From Sulfitobacter alexandrii (GTDB lineage Bacteria; Pseudomonadota; Alphaproteobacteria; Rhodobacterales; Rhodobacteraceae), in the NCBI RefSeq assembly GCF_001886735.1, contig NZ_CP018076.1, forward strand, positions 806,001 to 870,000: a stretch of 64,000 nt of DNA, written 5' to 3'. The translations under genes were made by a program, and so were the position numbers. This document shows positions 11,342 through 21,871 of the stretch, in pieces. The number at the start of each line of letters is the position of its first letter. Position 1 is the first letter of the stretch. The notes beneath the pieces are model-generated. The model did no database searches. It was given only the letters and a program-made list of their open reading frames with translations, and was not told where the DNA came from.

Positions 11342-12270
11342 AGCGCCCCGAGGATGCGCCGCGCCTCGGCGCTGTCGGCGTCCATCTGGGATATCAAGGC
11401 CTCGAGGCTGTCGAACTTTTCCTCGCCGCGCAGGTGCTCGACCAGCGCGACGGACAGCGGTGCGCCGTAAAGATCGCCCGTGAAGTCGAAAATGAAGGTT
11501 TCGAGGTTTGCCTTGTTTTCCCCGAACATCGGTCTGACACCAAGGCTCGCCACGCCCTCGTAGGCGCCCGCGTGCGGCCCGTCCAGGACGTCGACCAGAA
11601 CGGCGTAGACACCGAAGGCGGGGGGATGCAAACCGTCGATCGACATGTTGGCCGTGGGATAGCCCAGTTCACGGCCCCGCTGCTCGCCGCCGATCACGGG
11701 GCCTTCGATGCGGTGCCAGTGCCCCAGCATCGCGGCGGCGGTGCGCGGCTCGCCGTCCGTCAATGCCTGCCGGATCGCCGTGGACGACACGGTCTGGCTG
11801 TCGCTTTCCATCAACTGTGCGATGGTCACGCCAAAGCCCATGTCGCGGCCGAAACGTACCAGGTCGGCCGCCGTGCCCGCCCGCGCTTTGCCGAAACAGA
11901 AATCGGCCCCGACAACCACGTGGCGCAGCCCCAGTCCGTCACGCAGCACCTGCGCGGCAAAGGCTTCGGGGCTGAGCGACGCGAGGCTCTTGTTGAAGGC
12001 CAGTTCGTAAAGCTTTTGAACGCCCAGCTTTTCCAGCCGGTGCGCCCGTGCGTCCCGGCCCATCAGGCGGAAAGGCGGCGCGTCGGGGGCGAAGAATTCG
12101 CGCGGATGCGGCTCGAAGGTGACCACACCCAGCGGCGCGTCCGGAACCGCCGCGCGTGCAAGGTCGATCACCGACTGGTGGCCGCGATGCACCCCGTCGA
12201 AATTTCCGATGGCGGCTGTCGCGCCACGGTCGGCGGCTTCTATGAACTGGTAATCGCGCAAGATCTGCAT
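11338..12270 (-). CDS. ribF: Bifunctional riboflavin kinase / FAD synthetase
   Basis: This enzyme converts riboflavin to FMN and then to FAD. The 310-residue product has an N-terminal nucleotidyltransferase domain, with AAIGNFDGVHRGHQSVI and GADFCFGKARAGT, and a C-terminal flavokinase domain with ELGYPTANMSIDG and YEGVASLGVRPMF. That is the full family length. No FMN riboswitch fits in the 81 bases upstream, but a strong hairpin lies just before the start (12275-12306). It heads a tight group with ycgN and the aldolase gene. Confidence 0.97.
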   Translation of the reverse strand: MQILRDYQFIEAADRGATAAIGNFDGVHRGHQSVIDLARAAVPDAPLGVVTFEPHPREFFAPDAPPFRLMGRDARAHRLEKLGVQKLYELAFNKSLASLSPEAFAAQVLRDGLGLRHVVVGADFCFGKARAGTAADLVRFGRDMGFGVTIAQLMESDSQTVSSTAIRQALTDGEPRTAAAMLGHWHRIEGPVIGGEQRGRELGYPTANMSIDGLHPPAFGVYAVLVDVLDGPHAGAYEGVASLGVRPMFGENKANLETFIFDFTGDLYGAPLSVALVEHLRGEEKFDSLEALISQMDADSAEARRILGAL

Positions 12271-12274
12271 GGCA

Positions 12275-12306
12275 CTTGCCTAGCCCCCCCTCAGGGGGAG
12301 GGCAAG
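12275..12306 (-). promoter_or_regulatory. Stem-loop immediately upstream of ribF
   Basis: CTTGCC (12275-12280) pairs with GGCAAG (12301-12306), and inside it CCCCC pairs with GGGGG around a TCA turn. Read on the minus strand the stem ends four bases before the ribF ATG and covers any ribosome binding site. It may also act as terminator or attenuator for the MaoC transcript. Its core resembles one arm of the palindrome inside carB. Confidence 0.5.
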
Positions 12307-12351
12307 ACGTGCAGAATCCAATGTCTCGAAAATCGGCGTCCGGGGCTCGGG

Positions 12352-12795
12352 TCAGTCGAATTTGCGCGAGGGCGCAAGGACGGTCGCTTCTCCGACCAGC
12401 ACCTTCTTGCCATCCACGGAACAGTGGCAATCCATCCGCACGATGCGCTTGGCGATGTCGATATCGGTGACCTTCACCTCGGCATAGACCATGTCGCCGG
12501 GGCGCACCGGCCGCAGGAACTTCAGGGTCTGGCCCAGATAGACGGTGCCATGACCGGGAAGCTGTTCCCCGATCACCGCCGAGATCAGTCCGGCGGTCAG
12601 CATCCCGTGGGCGATTCGTCCCTGGAAAATGGTATCCTGCGCGTAATCGTCATCAAGATGCACCGGGTTGCGGTCAGTGGAGACAGTCGCGAACATCTCG
12701 ATATCTGCGTCGGTCACTTCCTTGCGGATATAGCGGAACATGCCGATTTCGATGTCTTCGATAACGATCGTGCCGCGCGGAAGATTGTCCAACAT
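12352..12795 (-). CDS. MaoC-like dehydratase
   Basis: This 147-residue hot-dog-fold protein of the MaoC family contains the hydratase 2 motif DRNPVHLDDDYAQDTIFQGRIA, holding the catalytic Asp and His, and GHGTVYLGQTLKFLRPV. Such proteins hydrate trans-enoyl-CoA to (R)-3-hydroxyacyl-CoA. I chose ATG 12795 because AGAGG lies six bases upstream and the product then begins MLDNLPRGTIVIEDIE, as in relatives. A longer frame to 12873 has no ribosome binding site. It precedes ribF on the same strand with an 81-base gap. Confidence 0.9.
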   Translation of the reverse strand: MLDNLPRGTIVIEDIEIGMFRYIRKEVTDADIEMFATVSTDRNPVHLDDDYAQDTIFQGRIAHGMLTAGLISAVIGEQLPGHGTVYLGQTLKFLRPVRPGDMVYAEVKVTDIDIAKRIVRMDCHCSVDGKKVLVGEATVLAPSRKFD

Positions 12796-12882
12796 ACCGT
12801 ACCTCTGAGTAATAAAGTGCCGTGGAGCGACGCTTTCTGGCAACTTAATTACTTTGCGGGCGCAGAAACGCAAGTTCTTTTT

Positions 12883-13755
12883 CTACCGCAGAAAGCCGAT
12901 CGCGTAGGTGGGCTGGACGTTTTCCTTTTCCAGATAGGCGCTTAACGCATTCTCGTCCGGCTGGGCGTCGGTCCTCGTCTCGGACGCTGCCAGCCCGCCC
13001 GTGATGAAGAGCGAATCGATGTCCTCTCCAGCCGCGCCCCTGATGTCCGTCAGCACGCCGTCGCCGATGGCGAGGATCCGGTCGTCCGGCACCTCGGCCC
13101 CCAGCGCGGACAGACGGCGGCGGGCGAGGTCGTAAATCGGGGGATGCGGTTTGCCGAAGTAGAGGCTCTCGCCGCCCATCTCGGTGTAGAGCTGTGCCAA
13201 GGCGCCCGCGCACCATTCCCGCTCCTCGCCCCGGTCGACTACGATATCCGGATTCGCGCAGAGAAATTTCAGTCCCCGCTGGATCGCGATTTCGAAATCC
13301 GGGCGCATCACCTCGGGATCGGCAAGGGGCTCGCGCGGTCCGGTACACACCACGCCCTCCGCTTCATCCAGCGGCACTTGTCGCACCGGAACGGGGTTCT
13401 TCTGGATACTCAGGGGTTCAAAGAACTTTTCCTCACCGGGCTGGCCGATGAACCAGACCTTTTCGCCCACGGTGCCGCGAAACATCGCGGCGCGGGCGGA
13501 ATCACCCGAGGTGGCGATCGAATCCCACGCGTCCTCCGGTACACCGAAGTAAACCAGTTGCTTCTGCACGCCCGCCCGCGGGCGGGGAGAGTTGGTGACC
13601 AAGATCACCTTGCCACCCGTCGCCCGATAGGCCTGAAGCGCCGCCACCGCGTCGGGAAAGGCGGTGACGCCGTTGTGCACGCATCCCCACAGATCGACGA
13701 ACAGCGCGTCGTATTGCGCGGAAACCTGGGACAGGTCTGTGATGATGCGGGTCAT
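12883..13755 (-). CDS. HAD superfamily class IIA sugar-phosphatase-like hydrolase
   Basis: The 290-residue protein matches the HAD-IIA group related to NagD. Motif I is DALFVDLWGCVHNG, motif II is VILVTNSPRPRAG, and motif III/IV is AIGDGVLTDIRGAAGEDID. The class IIA cap lies between motifs II and III. Motif I has DLWG where the second aspartate of DxD is replaced by tryptophan; this is common in the TIGR01459 subfamily, so activity and substrate are uncertain. It is transcribed with the MaoC and ribF genes downstream, with an 87-base gap. Confidence 0.88.
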   Translation of the reverse strand: MTRIITDLSQVSAQYDALFVDLWGCVHNGVTAFPDAVAALQAYRATGGKVILVTNSPRPRAGVQKQLVYFGVPEDAWDSIATSGDSARAAMFRGTVGEKVWFIGQPGEEKFFEPLSIQKNPVPVRQVPLDEAEGVVCTGPREPLADPEVMRPDFEIAIQRGLKFLCANPDIVVDRGEEREWCAGALAQLYTEMGGESLYFGKPHPPIYDLARRRLSALGAEVPDDRILAIGDGVLTDIRGAAGEDIDSLFITGGLAASETRTDAQPDENALSAYLEKENVQPTYAIGFLR

Positions 13756-13815
13756 GCGGTTCTCCTCGATGATCGCGCCAGCGATAGTCGAATTCGGGCC
13801 GGTAGGAAACGGTGC

Positions 13816-13848
13816 GAAAGAAAAGGGCCGGTCGCTGTGCGCCGGCCC
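13816..13848 (-). terminator. Terminator of ppaC
   Basis: On the minus strand GGGCCGG (13848-13842) pairs with CCGGCCC (13831-13825), followed by TTTTCTTT. It lies ten bases after the ppaC stop and separates it from the HAD gene. Confidence 0.85.
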
Positions 13849-13858
13849 CGATGGTCGA

Positions 13859-14779
13859 TCAGACCTTGAGGTTCGGGATGATCTGCTTCTTCCGGCTCAT
13901 GATGCCGGGCAGAACCACCGTGTCGCCCGAAACGCTGGCGCCGAAACTCTTTTCCGCCACGGTCTTGGTCAGGTCGTTCGGGATCAGCATGGTCGCTTCC
14001 TCGTTCAGGATGTCCACGACGAACAGCAGGACCTGGTCCGCGCCGTCTTCGGTGGCGACACCGGGCATTGCCGCCATCAGCGCATCCTTTCGGTCCAGCA
14101 CGGCGGCAGGCGACGTGGTTTCCAGCACAGAAACGCGGAACTGCTTGCCGCCGACTTCGTATTCCTTGCTGTCCATGCGCAGCAATTCGGCCTCGGAGAA
14201 CGACGAGACATCGGACTTGGCCGCGAACATCTGTGCCGCGTAGTCGGAAATGTCGATGTCGAGATCCTTGGCCAGTGCCCAGGCGATGGCCTTGTCTTCC
14301 TGCGTGGTGGTGGGGCTGCGGAATTCGAGCGTGTCGGAGAGGATGCAGGTCAGCATCGCGCCTTTGATTTCGGTCGGCATCTGCGCCATGTCATCGCCGA
14401 TGGCCTTGTACATGATCGTCGCCGTGCAGGCGAGCGGCTGGATGTTGATGTGGATCGGGCCCTTGGTTTCCAGCCCGCCGACCAGCTTGTGATGGTCGAT
14501 GATCGCCTTGATGTCGGCATTGTTGATGTTGTCGGGCAGTTCGGCGGGGTTGTTGGTGTCCACGATCACGACCGGCTGGTCGTCCTCGACGCCGTCGATG
14601 ATGCGGGGCTTGTCCAGCTTCCAGTGATCCAGCATGAACAGCGCTTCGGTGTTGGGTTCGCCAAGCAGGGCGGGCGCGGCATCGACGCCGTGGATCTGGT
14701 TGAGATACCAGGCCCAGATGATGGGCGAGCCGGTGCTGTCGGTGTCGGGGGATTTGTGACCGAAAACGAGCGTTGTCAT
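13859..14779 (-). CDS. ppaC: Manganese-dependent inorganic pyrophosphatase
   Basis: This family II pyrophosphatase of the DHH superfamily hydrolyses pyrophosphate to phosphate in the cytoplasm. The 306-residue product shows VFGHKSPDTDSTGS (metal ligands), VIVDTNNPAELPDN, the DHH signature AIIDHHKLVGG, and the C-terminal DHHA2 domain with LLFVVDILNEEATML and the substrate-binding MSRKKQIIP. Family II enzymes are found in Firmicutes and scattered Proteobacteria including many Rhodobacterales. It is a monocistronic gene with its own terminator. Confidence 0.96.
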   Translation of the reverse strand: MTTLVFGHKSPDTDSTGSPIIWAWYLNQIHGVDAAPALLGEPNTEALFMLDHWKLDKPRIIDGVEDDQPVVIVDTNNPAELPDNINNADIKAIIDHHKLVGGLETKGPIHINIQPLACTATIMYKAIGDDMAQMPTEIKGAMLTCILSDTLEFRSPTTTQEDKAIAWALAKDLDIDISDYAAQMFAAKSDVSSFSEAELLRMDSKEYEVGGKQFRVSVLETTSPAAVLDRKDALMAAMPGVATEDGADQVLLFVVDILNEEATMLIPNDLTKTVAEKSFGASVSGDTVVLPGIMSRKKQIIPNLKV

Positions 14780-14868
14780 GAAAATGAGTCCTGAGTTGAA
14801 GCGGTGGATTTGCGCGCCTTATAGGGGCGGCGCCGTGACTTGTCACCCCTTGATGCTGCGGCGCAGCA

Positions 14869-15222
14869 TCACAGGCCGAGAGCGGCGCGTTTCCTGCCGC
14901 TCAGGCCGGACAGTACCATGCCGTAGGATGCCTCGATATGCTCTCGCAGACTGTCGTCGGACAGGCCCGGCGCAGCGTAGTGCTGTATCCATTTCAGCCC
15001 GCGAGACGCCATGTAGGGGGCGGGGCGCAGGCCGGGGGCAACCGACAGGATTTCGAAGGCGAGGTCGGAAGCCTTGAACGTGACCGAGGCGCCGGTCTCG
15101 GCCATGCCGATGATGGCAAAGACCTTTCCGCCGACCTTGTAGACATCGGCGCCGCCCCACTGGATCACATGGGTCGCCTGGGGCAGGGAGGCGCAGAATC
15201 TGTTCAGGTCGTCGCGGGTCAT
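14869..15222 (-). CDS. MmcQ/YjbR family protein
   Basis: This 117-residue protein of the MmcQ/YjbR fold (a CyaY-like, possibly DNA-binding domain of unknown role) has the conserved HVIQWGGADVYKVGGKVFAI, the hydrophobic strand VTFKASDLAF, and the APYMASRGLKWIQH motif. The family name is from homology only. It is divergent from the DUF2161 gene, with 52 bases between start codons, and upstream of ppaC on the same strand. Confidence 0.88.
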   Translation of the reverse strand: MTRDDLNRFCASLPQATHVIQWGGADVYKVGGKVFAIIGMAETGASVTFKASDLAFEILSVAPGLRPAPYMASRGLKWIQHYAAPGLSDDSLREHIEASYGMVLSGLSGRKRAALGL

Positions 15223-15274
15223 GGTCCGAGCATAGCCGCTTGGATCGGGCGCCGAAATAGGTCAGTCTGCCGCC

Positions 15275-15952
15275 ATGAGTCCGCCCCGCGAAACCGATCT
15301 CTACCCGCCGATCAAGGCGCATCTGGAGGATCAGGGCTATGTCGTGAAATCCGAGGTGGGCGCCGCCGATGTGATGGCGGTGCGCGGGGCAGAGCCGCCG
15401 GTGCTGATCGAGCTCAAGCTGGGGTTCTCGCTGGCGCTGTTCCACCAGGGGCTCGACAGGCTGAAGGTGGCGGACGACGTCTATCTCGCCGTGGCGCGGC
15501 AGCCCGGCAAACGCTTTGCCAAGGCGCTCAGGTCCAATACGGCAATGGCGCGGCGGCTGGGTCTGGGGCTGATCACCGTGCGGCTGTCGGACGGCCTGGT
15601 AGAGGTGCACTGCGATCCGGGCCCCTACGCGCCCCGCAAATCGGCCAAGCGGCAGGCCGCGCTGCTGCGTGAATTCGCCCGCCGACAGGGCGACCCGAAC
15701 GATGGCGGCCAGACCCGTGCGGGGCTGGTCACTGCCTACCGGCAGGATGCGCTGAAACTGGCAGTATACCTCTTCGAAGCCGGCGCGAGCAAAGGTGCCG
15801 ACGTGGCGAGGGAGACAGGCGTGACCCGCGCCACGACCATGATGCGCGACAACCACTATGGCTGGTTCGAGAAGGTCGAGAAGGGCATCTACGGCCTGAC
15901 CCCCACCGGGGCCGAGGCGGTCGGGGTCAGCGGAAGGGTTCTCGGGGCCTGA
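15275..15952 (+). CDS. DUF2161 protein with PD-(D/E)XK-like nuclease core
   Basis: The 225-residue product begins with a predicted PD-(D/E)xK fold. YPPIKAHLEDQGYVVKSEVG is followed by AADVMAVR and then IELKLGFSLALFHQGLDR, in which D and ExK are the probable metal and catalytic residues. The C-terminal part (about 160-225) looks like a winged-helix module (GADVARETGVTRATTMMRDN). The family, DUF2161, is annotated as a putative phosphodiesterase and has no established role. It stands alone and is divergent from the MmcQ gene. Confidence 0.8.
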   Translation: MSPPRETDLYPPIKAHLEDQGYVVKSEVGAADVMAVRGAEPPVLIELKLGFSLALFHQGLDRLKVADDVYLAVARQPGKRFAKALRSNTAMARRLGLGLITVRLSDGLVEVHCDPGPYAPRKSAKRQAALLREFARRQGDPNDGGQTRAGLVTAYRQDALKLAVYLFEAGASKGADVARETGVTRATTMMRDNHYGWFEKVEKGIYGLTPTGAEAVGVSGRVLGA

Positions 15953-16107
15953 CGGCACCGGCGCCTTCGATAATTGCGGCCTTGTTTTCCCGACTGCGTC
16001 GGCGTTCCGCGGACACGGCTTGAACCTGCTGACAGAACGCTTAGGTCGGCCCGTGGAACCGACCTCACCCGCGCGCCGCCGAGGCGAAAATTTTACGCAA
16101 ACGGGTG

Positions 16108-16137
16108 CTTGACTCGGCTTTCGGCTATCCCTAGCTA
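16108..16137 (+). promoter_or_regulatory. Heat-shock-type promoter of groESL
   Basis: CTTGACT at 16108-16114 is an excellent -35 for RpoH or the housekeeping sigma factor. The -10 region around CCTAGCTA (16130-16137) is weaker, 16-17 bases downstream. The CIRCE element begins eight bases after it, so HrcA would block the transcription start. Confidence 0.6.
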
Positions 16138-16144
16138 TGCGTCG

Positions 16145-16171
16145 TTATCACTCGACCCTGCTGAGTGCTAA
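16145..16171 (+). promoter_or_regulatory. CIRCE element (HrcA operator)
   Basis: TTATCACTC (16145-16153), nine bases, then GAGTGCTAA (16163-16171). This equals the CIRCE consensus TTAGCACTC-N9-GAGTGCTAA with one mismatch in the left arm. HrcA binding here represses groESL until heat shock. hrcA itself is not in the window. Confidence 0.95.
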
Positions 16172-16226
16172 TCGCCCGGAGAAGCGGGCGACTGGAAGAA
16201 ACTTTGAGCGTTAAGGAGCTACAAAG

Positions 16227-16514
16227 ATGGCATTGAAACCGCTTCACGACCGCGTGCTGGTAAAGCGCACCGAAAGCGAAGAGAAAACTGCTGGCGGGCT
16301 GATCATCCCCGATAGCGCGAAAGAGAAACCTTCCGAAGGCGAAGTCGTTGCCGTGGGCGAAGGCGCTCGCAAGGACAACGGCGAGCTGATCGCGATGGCG
16401 GTCAAGGCCGGCGACAAGATCCTGTTCGGCAAGTGGTCCGGCACCGAAGTGACTGTCGACGGTCAGGAAATGCTGATGATGAAGGAAAGCGACATCATGG
16501 GGATCATCGAGTAA
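16227..16514 (+). CDS. groES: Co-chaperonin GroES
   Basis: This 95-residue co-chaperonin caps the GroEL barrel. It begins with [21 protein letters not shown], the conserved beta strand and mobile-loop sequence, and ends with [19 protein letters not shown] lies eight bases before the ATG. It is expressed with groEL, 64 bases downstream, under the CIRCE and heat-shock promoter just upstream. Confidence 0.98.
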   Translation: MALKPLHDRVLVKRTESEEKTAGGLIIPDSAKEKPSEGEVVAVGEGARKDNGELIAMAVKAGDKILFGKWSGTEVTVDGQEMLMMKESDIMGIIE

Positions 16515-16554
16515 GCCCCGCGCTTCTCTGACCCCGATCGCTGATCTGAACTGA

Positions 16555-18222
<1,668 letters not shown>

Positions 18223-18269
18223 GAGCCCGCCAGCCGTGCGCGTGACGCGCATAGCCTGAGCGTAATACC

Positions 18270-18306
18270 AGAAGGGCCCGGCGGATCGTCGGGCCCTTCT
18301 TCTTTT
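18270..18306 (+). terminator. Terminator of groESL
   Basis: AGAAGGGCCCG (18270-18280) and CGGGCCCTTCT (18290-18300) form an 11-pair stem with a nine-base loop, followed by TCTTTT. Confidence 0.95.
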
Positions 18307-18367
18307 GCCCACTATGGGTTAAGTTCCTGCGAGACTGCAGATCCTGCGCGAAAAGGGGATGGGTAAG

Positions 18368-18889
18368 ATGATCGAAGGCAGGACTTTTCTTGGTACTTGG
18401 CCGAGGCGGCTCAGCGGCCTTTTCGACGTCGGCGTTTCCTTCGCCGACCAGCGCATTCTGGATGTCGGGTGCAACATGGGCATCGTCGGCTATGAAGTCT
18501 GCAAGCAGGGGCCGGCATATTACCACGGGGTGGAGTTGCTCGAGACCCATTGCCAGATCGCCCGCAGCATCTTTACCGCTGTGCCGGTGGAAAGCGTGTT
18601 CCACGATTTCGACGTCACCGACGCGTCGGTGCGGAACGAGGTGCTTTCCGAGGATTACGACGTCGTCCTCTACCTCGCCGTCCATCATCACCTCGTCAAG
18701 AAGCGCGGCAAGGCCCCCGCCGAGGAGACCGCCCGCGATCTTTTCCGGCGGTGCCGGCGCAGCCTGATCTTCCGTGGCGACGATTTCGACGCCTTTGCCG
18801 AACTGGCCGACGCCGCAGGTTTCGAACAGGGTCCGGTTATCAAGGACCCCCTTCTGCACCCCTTCTGCGCCTACACGCGACGGCCCTGA
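18368..18889 (+). CDS. Class I SAM-dependent methyltransferase-like protein
   Basis: The 173-residue product has a Rossmann methyltransferase motif I, RILDVGCNMGIVGYEV, preceded by FLGTWPRRLSGLFD. The acidic end of motif II appears in YYHGVELLETHCQIAR, and motif IV-like YDVVLYLAVHHHLVKK follows. The fold is short and lacks any substrate domain, so the methyl acceptor is unknown. Two starts are possible. ATG 18368 has AAAAGGGG nine bases before it, while ATG 18359 nearly abuts that sequence, so I prefer 18368. It stands alone after the groEL terminator. Confidence 0.75.
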   Translation: MIEGRTFLGTWPRRLSGLFDVGVSFADQRILDVGCNMGIVGYEVCKQGPAYYHGVELLETHCQIARSIFTAVPVESVFHDFDVTDASVRNEVLSEDYDVVLYLAVHHHLVKKRGKAPAEETARDLFRRCRRSLIFRGDDFDAFAELADAAGFEQGPVIKDPLLHPFCAYTRRP

Positions 18890-19025
18890 CGGACATTGCC
18901 CGGATCAATCGGTCGGCAGGCGGAGACTGGCAAGGCGCACGCGTTAAGCCGACCTTGCTGAGCGTGTGCTCGAACCCCTTCGCTTTTGGTTGGCTGCCCG
19001 CGATCGAGCAGGTAAAGCCATCGCC

Positions 19026-19874
19026 ATGCGCCTCGCCCTTCTGACAGCCCTCACCATGATCGCCTTTGCGGCCAATTCCGTTCTGACGCGGGCGGCCATC
19101 GACGGGGGCCATATCGACCCGTCGGGCTTCGCGCTGGTGCGGGTGCTGTCGGGGGCGGTGGTCCTGGGCATGCTGATGACCCTGCGTGGTGGCAGCCTGC
19201 CGCTGTTGCGGCGCAGCCGCCTGCCGGGCGCTTTCAGCCTTGCCGCCTACATGGTCGGGTTTTCGCTGGCCTACCTCACACTCGATGCGGGCTTGGGCGC
19301 GCTGATCCTGTTCGGCGTCGTGCAGATCGCGATGTTCACCCATGGCGCCCTGCGCGGCGCGGCCCCGGGCACGCGGCAGATCACCGGTGCAACGGTTGCT
19401 TTTGCCGGTCTCGTGATCGCCCTCTGGCCCGGCTCCGGCGACAACAGCGACCCTGTCGGAGCGGCGCTGATGGTGATCGCGGGGCTGGGCTGGGCTGCCT
19501 ACACGATCCTCGGACGCGGCGCGACGGATCCGCTGGCCGCGACCACCGCCAACTTCCTGCTCTGCCTGCCGATCCTTCTGGTTCTGCTGATGTCCTCGGG
19601 CCTGTATTTCAGCGCGACGGGTCTGGCGTTGGGGATGGTCTGCGGTGGCGTGACCTCGGGCCTTGGGTACGCGCTCTGGTACAGCGTTCTGCCCCGGCTT
19701 GAACAGGCGACCGCCGCCATTGTCCAACTCAGCGTGCCGGTGATCGCCATTGCATCGGGGGCGCTCTTGCTGGGCGAGGCAATCGATGGAATGCTGATCC
19801 TCGCCGCGGTGCTGGTGCTCGGCGGCATCGCCTGGGCGATCGGCGCCGCACCGGCCCGGGCCGGCAGGGGATGA
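19026..19874 (+). CDS. EamA/DMT family transporter
   Basis: The 282-residue product is a membrane protein with about ten hydrophobic helices in two EamA halves, the architecture of drug/metabolite transporters. [19 protein letters not shown] in helix 1 and the second-half [19 protein letters not shown] are typical. The final helices contain [17 protein letters not shown]. The start is placed at ATG 19026, where the first transmembrane helix begins ([15 protein letters not shown]). The upstream in-frame extension to 18966 is polar and unlikely. The substrate is unknown; relatives export amino acids or small metabolites. Confidence 0.9.
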   Translation: MRLALLTALTMIAFAANSVLTRAAIDGGHIDPSGFALVRVLSGAVVLGMLMTLRGGSLPLLRRSRLPGAFSLAAYMVGFSLAYLTLDAGLGALILFGVVQIAMFTHGALRGAAPGTRQITGATVAFAGLVIALWPGSGDNSDPVGAALMVIAGLGWAAYTILGRGATDPLAATTANFLLCLPILLVLLMSSGLYFSATGLALGMVCGGVTSGLGYALWYSVLPRLEQATAAIVQLSVPVIAIASGALLLGEAIDGMLILAAVLVLGGIAWAIGAAPARAGRG

Positions 19875-19956
19875 TCGGCCGGCAATGCCTGCGATCTTTC
19901 ACAACGTCACCGGACCGTGCATTTCACATCCGCGCAAATCGGTTTATCTCAGCCCC

Positions 19957-20742
19957 ATGAAGCGCATCGTCATCGTTCTTTCCGTCCTGCTCGGCCTCAG
20001 CGCCTGCGGCCAGGCCACTGCACAGGGGCGCTGCGTCGTGCTTCTGCACGGACTGGCCCGGACGGAAGCCTCATTCGCGCTCATGGAGGCTGCGCTCGAA
20101 GGGGAAGGCTATCGCGTGGTACGCCCCGGCTATCCCTCCACCGAGGCGCCCGTCGAAGAGCTGGTGAAACAGACACTCCCCGATGCAGTGGCTGCTTGCG
20201 GCACGCCCAAGGTCGATTTCGTGACCCATTCCATGGGGGGCATCCTCGTGCGCCAGTGGGTCGTCGACTCCGGTGCGGACCGTGTGGGAAGGGTCGTGAT
20301 GCTCGCGCCTCCCAATCAGGGCAGCGAGGTGGTTGACGAACTGGACGACATCACCGCCTTTGACTGGATCAACGGCCCCGCAGGCGCGCAGATGGGCACC
20401 GGGCCCGGCTCTCTCCCGCGCAGACTGCCGCCCGTGACCTTCGACCTCGGTGTCATCGCCGGCTCGCAATCCCTGAATCCCTACTTCTCCTCTCTTCTGC
20501 CGGGGGCGGACGACGGCAAGGTCTCGGTGTCCTCGACGCGGGTGGAGGGCATGCGCGATCATATCGTGCTGCCGGTCACCCATACCTTCATGATGAACAA
20601 CCCCCGCGTGATCGCGCAGACCATTAGTTTTCTGAACACCGGTGCCTTCGACAGGTCGATGACCTGGATCGGCGGGGTGCTGGATTCCTTCGGTTGTCCG
20701 GGGGGCAGCTGCATCACTGGCGGACCAGATGCCCGACCTTGA
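19957..20742 (+). CDS. Lipoprotein alpha/beta hydrolase (esterase/lipase-like)
   Basis: This 261-residue protein starts with a lipoprotein signal, [17 protein letters not shown], whose lipobox LSAC predicts lipidation at Cys17. The mature part is an alpha/beta hydrolase: [15 protein letters not shown] near the oxyanion hole, the nucleophile elbow [13 protein letters not shown], and a likely catalytic His in [10 protein letters not shown]. It resembles the triacylglycerol-lipase/PGAP1-like group and probably acts in the periplasm on an ester. The start at ATG 19957 is set by the signal peptide. Its last 14 bases overlap the phnM-like gene, suggesting coupling. Confidence 0.87.
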   Translation: MKRIVIVLSVLLGLSACGQATAQGRCVVLLHGLARTEASFALMEAALEGEGYRVVRPGYPSTEAPVEELVKQTLPDAVAACGTPKVDFVTHSMGGILVRQWVVDSGADRVGRVVMLAPPNQGSEVVDELDDITAFDWINGPAGAQMGTGPGSLPRRLPPVTFDLGVIAGSQSLNPYFSSLLPGADDGKVSVSSTRVEGMRDHIVLPVTHTFMMNNPRVIAQTISFLNTGAFDRSMTWIGGVLDSFGCPGGSCITGGPDARP

Positions 20743-21871
20743 CCTGACCGGTGCACGCGTCCTGCGCCCCGAGGGGTGGAGCGACGCGCCGTTGTCGTTC
20801 CACGCGGGACGGATCGTCGGCGATCCTGTGGGCAGATCCGTCGATCTGAGTGGATTCAAGGTGTTGCCGGGCATCGTTGACCCTCATGGCGACGGGTTCG
20901 AGCGCCACCTCGCCCAGCGGCGCGGCGCGATGAAGCAGATGGACGAGGGGCTGATCGCGTGCGAGGCGGAGCTGGCAGCGAACGGGATCACCACCGCCGT
21001 TCTGGCGCAATTCGTGAGCTGGGAAGGCGGAATGCGCGGATTGTCCTTTGCTGACAAGGTGTTCCACGCCATTCTTGCGACAAGAAACACTGTCGTCACC
21101 GACCTGCGCGGACAGCTCAGGTTCGAAACGCATCTCCTTGATGAATATGATGAACTTCCCCGCAGGATCGCTGACTGGGGGATCGAGTACATCGTGTTCA
21201 ACGACCATCTTCCGCACGACCGCCTGGAGGCGGGCAAGCAGCCGCGTCGGCTGATGGGACAAGCCCTGAAGGCAGGACGCAGCCCGGAAAGACACCTGAG
21301 CCTGATCCGGGATCTGCACGACCGCACGGGCGACGTGCCTGCCGCGCTGGACCGGCTGTGCCATACGCTTGGCGCCGCGGGGCTGTGCATGGGCAGCCAT
21401 GACGACACGACTGCCGAGGCAAGGGCTGCATGGCGCGGCAGGGGGGTGCGGATCGCCGAGTTTCCCGAAACGCTGGCGGCGGCAGAGGCGGCGCACGGCG
21501 GCGGCGATACCGTCATCATGGGCGCGCCCAACGTGGTGCGGGGCGGTTCCCACAACGGCAACCTTTCGGCACTGGACCTCATCGTGATGGGCTACTGCGA
21601 CGCCATCGCGTCGGACTATCACTATCCGTCGCCGCGCCGGGCGGCGTTGATGCTGGAACAGGCGGGCGTCGCCCCGATGGCCGAAATCTGGCACCTGATT
21701 TCCGGCGGGCCTGCGGCGATGCTGGGGCTGGACGACCGGGGCACGCTGGAAACCGGGAAACGGGCCGACCTCGTCGTGCTCGACGCGGCCACAAGCCGGG
21801 TGGCCGCAACCATCGTCGCCGGAAAGGTATCCTACATGTGCGGTGAATTCGCGGAGCGGCTTACCGCATAA
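20729..21871 (+). CDS. phnM: PhnM-like alpha-D-ribose 1-methylphosphonate 5-triphosphate diphosphatase
   Basis: This 380-residue amidohydrolase resembles PhnM, which removes pyrophosphate from ribose methylphosphonate triphosphate in the C-P lyase pathway. Visible metal-site elements are [54 protein letters not shown], and the late aspartate region [13 protein letters not shown]. The first motif has HGDGFERH where E. coli PhnM has an HxDxxEH form, so the subfamily may differ in substrate. No other phn gene (phnG-L, N) is present in the window. It overlaps the lipoprotein hydrolase gene by 14 bases and converges on purK with an 11-base overlap. Confidence 0.82.
   Translation: MPDLDLTGARVLRPEGWSDAPLSFHAGRIVGDPVGRSVDLSGFKVLPGIVDPHGDGFERHLAQRRGAMKQMDEGLIACEAELAANGITTAVLAQFVSWEGGMRGLSFADKVFHAILATRNTVVTDLRGQLRFETHLLDEYDELPRRIADWGIEYIVFNDHLPHDRLEAGKQPRRLMGQALKAGRSPERHLSLIRDLHDRTGDVPAALDRLCHTLGAAGLCMGSHDDTTAEARAAWRGRGVRIAEFPETLAAAEAAHGGGDTVIMGAPNVVRGGSHNGNLSALDLIVMGYCDAIASDYHYPSPRRAALMLEQAGVAPMAEIWHLISGGPAAMLGLDDRGTLETGKRADLVVLDAATSRVAATIVAGKVSYMCGEFAERLTA

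Noticed and set aside
12271..12351. FMN riboswitch upstream of ribF
   Set aside because: The gap is 81 bases, too short for the FMN aptamer, and its conserved segments are absent.
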